Shown piece by piece: positions 6,627 through 9,555 of a stretch of 9,555 nt of DNA. The position numbers were made by a program, and so were the translations under genes. The DNA is taken from NCBI GenBank assembly GCA_947381875.1, contig CANCXY010000127.1:1-9555 (forward strand), written 5' to 3'. Source of the stretch: an uncultured Clostridia bacterium (lineage in GTDB: Bacteria > Bacillota > Clostridia > Oscillospirales > Ruminococcaceae). Position 1 is the stretch's first letter. The number at the start of each line of letters is the position of its first letter. The notes beneath the pieces are model-generated. The model worked only from the letters and a program-made list of their open reading frames with translations. It did no database searches and was not told the DNA's origin.

Positions 6627-7722
6627 TTTTGAACCTCACCGGGAGAACGAGGAACAGGAAATCATTGCCCTCTGTTGGCAGTACCTTGACCGGCGAAAGC
6701 GGCCCCGAAAGCTCAAACACCAGTTTATCCGCGTGCGAATTGCGCAGGGCGTCCAGCAGATACCGGTTATTGAACCCGATTTCCACCGTCTCGCCCTCCA
6801 CTTCGGCGGGTATTTCGTCTACGACTTTGCCAAGCGTCGTCTGGCAGCGCACGGTAACTTTGTTTCCTTCAAATAACACGCGCAGTGGATTTTTCAGCCG
6901 CTCTGTAATGATCAGGCTCGCGCGCTCGATCAAGCTGATGAAATCCCGCACATCGACCACGGCCCGCGTTTTGTGCCCTTCGGGGATCACGCGCTTGTAA
7001 TCTAAAAATTCTCCTTCGATTAAACGCGAAATGACAGTATATTGCGCGGAGGAGAACACAGCGAAATGGCGGTTCGCGGAAATATGCACGATTTCTTCAT
7101 CCGCCGTGAACAGCTTTGTTATCTCGTTCATTGTCTTTGCGGGGATGATGACGCGCGCTTCCTTTTGCGCCGGTATCTTCTTTTCTATGATGGCCAGACG
7201 GAAGCCATCCAAAGCGACAACCGTAAGTTGTTCCAGCTCGATAACAAGCAATTCGCCTGTATGGGCGGGGCGTTTTTCGTCGGTGGAGACGGCATAGAGG
7301 GTTGTTTCGACGATTTCGCGCAGGGTTGCGGCGTCGATATCGAGGGTTTGGTCTGTACCGGGGCTGGGCAGGTCGGGGAAATCGCCGGGGTTCATGCCCA
7401 TGATATGGAATTCTGTGCGTCCGCCGCAGATATGTGCGTTGTTGGTCTCGTTGACGTCTATCTGGATTTCGTCGCTTGGCATTCGGCGGAGCATATCGCT
7501 GAGCAGTTTTGCGGAAAGCACAGTTTCGCCGGGTTCCTGGACGTTTGCTTCAATGGTGGTGGTGATGCTGATTTCTAGGTCGTAGCAGGTGAGCGTGAGG
7601 TTAAAGCCTTCGGCTTTCATGTAAATGCCTTCGAGTACGGGGATAGCGCTGCGCTGGGAGACGGCGCGTGATACACCGCTTACAGCGTTGGCTAAGGTTG
7701 TTCTGTCACAGATGAATTTCAT
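6619..7722 (-). CDS. dnaN: DNA polymerase III beta subunit (sliding clamp)
   Basis: DnaN forms the ring-shaped dimer that slides on DNA and holds the replicative polymerase and other partners. The protein is 367 residues, the family norm, and has the three repeated clamp domains. Recognisable segments are the N-terminal MKFICDRTTLANAVSGVSRA, SAIPVLEGIYMKA (25-37), the RPAHTGELL and ALDGFRLAI stretches in domain two, and the C-terminal LPVRF, which lines the partner-binding cleft. The start at 7722 is chosen because AAAGGAG lies eight bases upstream and the family begins at MKF. A longer reading to 8037 runs through the DnaA boxes and the DnaA-trio tract and is not real. The gene leads the dnaN-yaaA-recF-remB operon and lies beside the probable origin. 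Confidence 0.97.
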   Translation of the reverse strand: MKFICDRTTLANAVSGVSRAVSQRSAIPVLEGIYMKAEGFNLTLTCYDLEISITTTIEANVQEPGETVLSAKLLSDMLRRMPSDEIQIDVNETNNAHICGGRTEFHIMGMNPGDFPDLPSPGTDQTLDIDAATLREIVETTLYAVSTDEKRPAHTGELLVIELEQLTVVALDGFRLAIIEKKIPAQKEARVIIPAKTMNEITKLFTADEEIVHISANRHFAVFSSAQYTVISRLIEGEFLDYKRVIPEGHKTRAVVDVRDFISLIERASLIITERLKNPLRVLFEGNKVTVRCQTTLGKVVDEIPAEVEGETVEIGFNNRYLLDALRNSHADKLVFELSGPLSPVKVLPTEGNDFLFLVLPVRFKNE

Positions 7723-7730
7723 GGAAAGCG

Positions 7731-7737
7731 CTCCTTT
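7731..7737 (-). promoter_or_regulatory. dnaN ribosome-binding site
   Basis: AAAGGAG on the minus strand, eight bases before ATG, is a strong Shine-Dalgarno match. It decides the dnaN start at 7722 over the longer open frame. Confidence 0.85.
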
Positions 7738-7764
7738 TTCATTTTTTACCGCATAAAGAGAGAA

Positions 7765-7790
7765 AAAGTATAGTCGTAGTAGTAGGGACC
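7765..7790 (-). promoter_or_regulatory. DnaA-trio element with GC cluster
   Basis: On the plus strand, triplets TAG-TCG-TAG-TAG-TAG (7771-7785) are followed by GGACC (7786-7790) and then the first DnaA-box-like pair. Further triplets with the A-centred pattern are weaker upstream (AAA at 7765-7767). In the B. subtilis scheme the trio strand reads TAG repeats toward the GC cluster and box, and DnaA assembles on this single strand to open the duplex. Four of five consecutive triplets are exact, and orientation, order and spacing match the scheme. The one TCG triplet breaks the consensus. Confidence 0.75.
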
Positions 7791-7997
7791 GTGGAATTGT
7801 GGAAAGTGTATGGAAAAACGGCGTCCAGACTGTAAAAACGAAGGTTTTCCACTCTGTGAAAGCCGTGTGGAAAGTTTGTTGAGTTTCAACACCCGCATTT
7901 TCGCCGCTGGAAAGTTCGTGGAAAACGCATGTTGAATGTTGAAAACTCGGTGGAAAAGTTGAGAACTTTCGCCGGACGCCCCAGGGACTTTTCCACC
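7791..7997. promoter_or_regulatory. Cluster of relaxed DnaA boxes
   Basis: Sequences close to the DnaA box TTATCCACA (reverse TGTGGATAA) occur at 7798-7806 (TGTGGAAAG), 7809-7817 (TATGGAAAA), 7845-7853 (TTTTCCACT), 7866-7874 (TGTGGAAAG), 7917-7925 (CGTGGAAAA), 7949-7957 (GGTGGAAAA) and 7989-7997 (TTTTCCACC). Each differs from the consensus at two positions, and nearly all have A in place of the T at the seventh base of TGTGGATAA. GTGGAATTGTGGAA at 7791-7804 is a close tandem pair next to the trio. Five point the same way and two (7845, 7989) are opposite. No perfect box is present. Density in one 200-base stretch argues for function. Confidence 0.75.
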
Positions 7998-8028
7998 GCC
8001 CCTGCCGCGTCCGTGAAATGTGATGTCC

Positions 8029-8139
8029 GCGCGGCAATGAAATTGCCGCGCATGATGGGTTTCCAAAGGGGGCTTGCCCCCTTTGGCGGAGTCCAGAGGC
8101 AGCGCCTCTGGCAGGATTCCAAAGGGCAGCGCCCTTTGG
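8029..8139. repeat. Intergenic palindrome cassette, copy 3 (four hairpins)
   Basis: On the plus strand the order is P4 (8029-8051), P3 (8063-8086), P2 (8093-8111) and P1 (8119-8139). It is the inverse of copy 1 and nearly identical to it over the full length, spacers included, with a changed P2 loop and single-base changes. P1 lies eight bases beyond the dnaA stop codon, so the dnaA transcript would end in or run through these stems. No T-tract follows, so it is not a standard intrinsic terminator, though it could protect the 3' end of the mRNA. The cassette sits between dnaA and the DnaA-box cluster. Confidence 0.9.
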
Positions 8140-8147
8140 GGAACGTA

Positions 8148-9455
8148 TCAGGCCCGCACATTCTTAATGATATCCTCGACAGTTTCCCGCAGGCGGGTGT
8201 CGGTTTCGAGCTTGCGGGAGAGGTCGTTGACGGCGTAGACGACGGTGGAGTGGTCGCGGCCGCCGAACTCTTTGCCCACGTCGTCCATGCTCATGCCGGT
8301 GACTTCGCGGATGACGTACATGCTCACTTTGCGGGCGTTCGATACGTTGGAGCGGCGGGAGGGGCCTCGGAGCATTTCGGGGGTGGTGTTGAATGTGCGC
8401 GCGACCTCGCTCAAAATCTTTTCCACCGTGACGGGGACGGGCTGGGTTTCGCTGAGGATGTCTTTGATGGCCGTCTGCGCCACGCCGATGACGGGCTGGA
8501 TGTTTTCGATCTTCTGGTATGCGTTCAGCTTTTTTACGACGCCCTCCAACTGGCGGATGTTGGTTTTCAGGCGGTTGGCGATGTATTCGGAGACTTCGTC
8601 GGGCAGGTCCATGTCTAAAAGATCGGCCTTGCGGCGGATGATTGCCACGCGCGTTTCAAAATCCGGCGGCTGGATGTCGGCGGTGAGGCCCATCTCAAAG
8701 CGGCTGCGCAGGCGTTCCACCAGACTCTTGATCTCCTTGGGCGGGCGGTCGCTGACAAGCACAATCTGTTTGCCCGCGCGGTGCAGCGCGTCGAACGTGT
8801 GGAAGAATTCTTCCTGCGTGGACTCCTTGCCGCCGATGAACTGGATGTCGTCTACCAAAAGCACATCCGCCGCGCGGTACTTGTTGTGGAACTGGGTGGT
8901 TGTGTTGTCGTGGATGGCCGTGATGATCTCGTTGGTGAAGGTCTCACCGTCCACATAGACGATCTTGTATTCCGGGAAATTTTTGTGTATTTCAAACTGG
9001 ATGGCGCTGAGCAGGTGTGTTTTGCCCAGCCCCGAACCGCCCCAGATGAACAGGGGGTTGTATGCCCCCGAAGGGTTGGCCGCGACAGCCTGCGCGGCGG
9101 CATAGGCAAATTTGTTGGTGGAACCGACGATGAAATTTTCAAAGGTAAACTCATAGCCGCTGCCAGGCCCGCCCTCCCGCGCGGCGCTCTGCGCGGTGTC
9201 CTGTTCGGCGGGCGGGAGCTGGAACTCAATGCCCACATCAAAGCCTAACAGCGTGCGGAACCCCTCCGCCAACAGGTCGCGGTAGCGTGTATCCACAATG
9301 CCCCGGATAAACTCTGAGCGCACGCCGATGGTGGCCGTCTTCCCGTCAAAGGAAACGGCGTCCAGCCCCTCGATAAACAGGTTGTAGGTGGCGAGCGCCA
9401 GGCGCTCTTTGCAAAACCCCTTCACCGCGCCAAAAACTTCGTCAAATGAATTCAT
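8148..9455 (-). CDS. dnaA: Chromosomal replication initiator protein DnaA
   Basis: DnaA is the AAA+ initiator that binds DnaA boxes, forms a filament with ATP and melts oriC. The protein has 435 residues, a little short because linker domain II is only about 20 residues (around 82-100, rich in Ala, Gln, Gly). Domain I occupies about 1-80. The AAA+ domain shows Walker A GGSGLGKT (139-146), Walker B VLLVDDIQF (198-206), the box VII segment SRFEMGL (251-257) and the sensor 2 region NIRQLEGVVKKL (299-310). Domain IV has the helix-turn-helix signature GRDHSTVVYA (399-408), which reads the DnaA box. Ser replaces the more common Val in Walker A, and Ser the usual Thr in RDHTTV. The start has GTGGGGA upstream and fits the family N-terminus. 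I see no clear promoter in the 100 bases before it. Confidence 0.98.
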   Translation of the reverse strand: MNSFDEVFGAVKGFCKERLALATYNLFIEGLDAVSFDGKTATIGVRSEFIRGIVDTRYRDLLAEGFRTLLGFDVGIEFQLPPAEQDTAQSAAREGGPGSGYEFTFENFIVGSTNKFAYAAAQAVAANPSGAYNPLFIWGGSGLGKTHLLSAIQFEIHKNFPEYKIVYVDGETFTNEIITAIHDNTTTQFHNKYRAADVLLVDDIQFIGGKESTQEEFFHTFDALHRAGKQIVLVSDRPPKEIKSLVERLRSRFEMGLTADIQPPDFETRVAIIRRKADLLDMDLPDEVSEYIANRLKTNIRQLEGVVKKLNAYQKIENIQPVIGVAQTAIKDILSETQPVPVTVEKILSEVARTFNTTPEMLRGPSRRSNVSNARKVSMYVIREVTGMSMDDVGKEFGGRDHSTVVYAVNDLSRKLETDTRLRETVEDIIKNVRA

Positions 9456-9503
9456 GAACCAATCCCCACTTTAGACATCCCGGCTTTTCCTCTCTCCGCA
9501 CTG

Positions 9504-9519
9504 TTGGGCTGCCGCCCAA
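9504..9519. repeat. Small inverted repeat upstream of dnaA
   Basis: TTGGGC (9504-9509) pairs with GCCCAA (9514-9519) across a 4-base loop. It lies about 50 bases before the dnaA start and 6 bases from cassette copy 4. It could be an added hairpin of that element, as seen beside copy 1, or part of the dnaA leader. The pairing is short. Confidence 0.5.
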
Positions 9520-9525
9520 ACCTGC

Positions 9526-9555
9526 CCAAAGGGCGCCGCCCTTTGGAATCCTGCC
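9526..9555. repeat. Intergenic palindrome cassette, copy 4 (cut by window edge)
   Basis: P1 is complete (9526-9546, arms CCAAAGGGC, loop GCC) and is followed by GGAATCCTGCC-type spacer, the same as in copy 1 just before P2. The window ends there, so the remaining hairpins presumably lie beyond. Orientation equals copy 1 and is opposite to copy 3, so dnaA is bracketed by inverted copies with P1 nearest the gene on both sides. Confidence 0.8.

Larger units (their letters stand above)
7723..8020. other. Probable replication origin (oriC) between dnaA and dnaN
   Basis: The 425-base gap between dnaA and dnaN has no gene. Its right part is palindrome cassette copy 3. The rest carries many DnaA-box-like sequences, then, toward dnaN, a GC cluster, a DnaA-trio tract and a purine/AT-rich stretch (about 7741-7772) suited to melting. 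This order of boxes, GC cluster, trio and AT-rich DNA is the basal unwinding layout described for Bacillus subtilis, where it also sits downstream of dnaA. The region must also hold the dnaN leader; TATACT on the minus strand (7767-7772) could be a -10 element but has no good -35. Function is inferred from sequence and synteny. Confidence 0.8.

Noticed and set aside
7767..7772. TATACT (minus strand) as a dnaN -10 promoter element
   Set aside because: No convincing -35 at 16-18 bases, and the site lies within the trio tract; too weak to list as a promoter.
7723..8037. N-terminal extension of dnaN to 8037
   Set aside because: It would translate the DnaA boxes and trio; the family N-terminus MKF and a strong ribosome-binding site fix the start at 7722.
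9289..9297. Near-perfect DnaA box GTATCCACA inside dnaA
   Set aside because: It encodes conserved-looking coding sequence (VDT), is isolated and is not part of a cluster.

Overview
This window is the chromosomal replication-origin region of a low-to-mid-GC Gram-positive bacterium. The gene order dnaA - dnaN - yaaA (S4) - recF - remB - gyrB - gyrA, all on the minus strand, is the classic Bacillota arrangement. Best guess for the lineage is a Clostridia of the Oscillospiraceae/Ruminococcaceae type: the genes are GC-rich, GyrA has a GDASVYD quinolone pocket and GyrB has a PLWGK Toprim segment. The lineage is an inference from protein style; no rRNA or other marker is present.

Layout from right to left (direction of transcription): the window opens inside a copy of an intergenic palindrome cassette (9526-9555), then dnaA (9455-8148), a second cassette (8139-8029), and a 425-base gene-free stretch that looks like oriC. 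That stretch holds a run of relaxed DnaA boxes (about 7997-7791), a short GC cluster and a DnaA-trio tract (7785-7765). It is followed by the tightly packed dnaN-yaaA-recF-remB operon (7722-4983), whose genes overlap or are about 10 bases apart. Next come a third cassette (4969-4887), two 45-base direct repeats and a strong hairpin (4861-4744), gyrB (4721-2775), a fourth cassette (2718-2608) with an extra hairpin, and gyrA (2574-91). The left 90 bases are an extreme G/C homopolymer tract, probably a contig-end artefact.

The genes act together in starting and sustaining replication. DnaA melts oriC. DnaN is the sliding clamp that tethers the polymerase. RecF helps rescue stalled forks. Gyrase (GyrA2B2) removes the positive supercoils ahead of the fork. 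YaaA is a small S4 RNA-binding-type protein, and RemB is a small DUF370 regulator known from biofilm control in Bacillus.

The genes themselves are ordinary. The non-genic DNA is the notable part: a cassette of three or four GC-rich palindromes sits in every larger intergenic gap, in both orientations, with one stem showing a compensatory base-pair change and one copy flanked by a possible 10-base target duplication. I see no new defence, toxin or biosynthetic system here.
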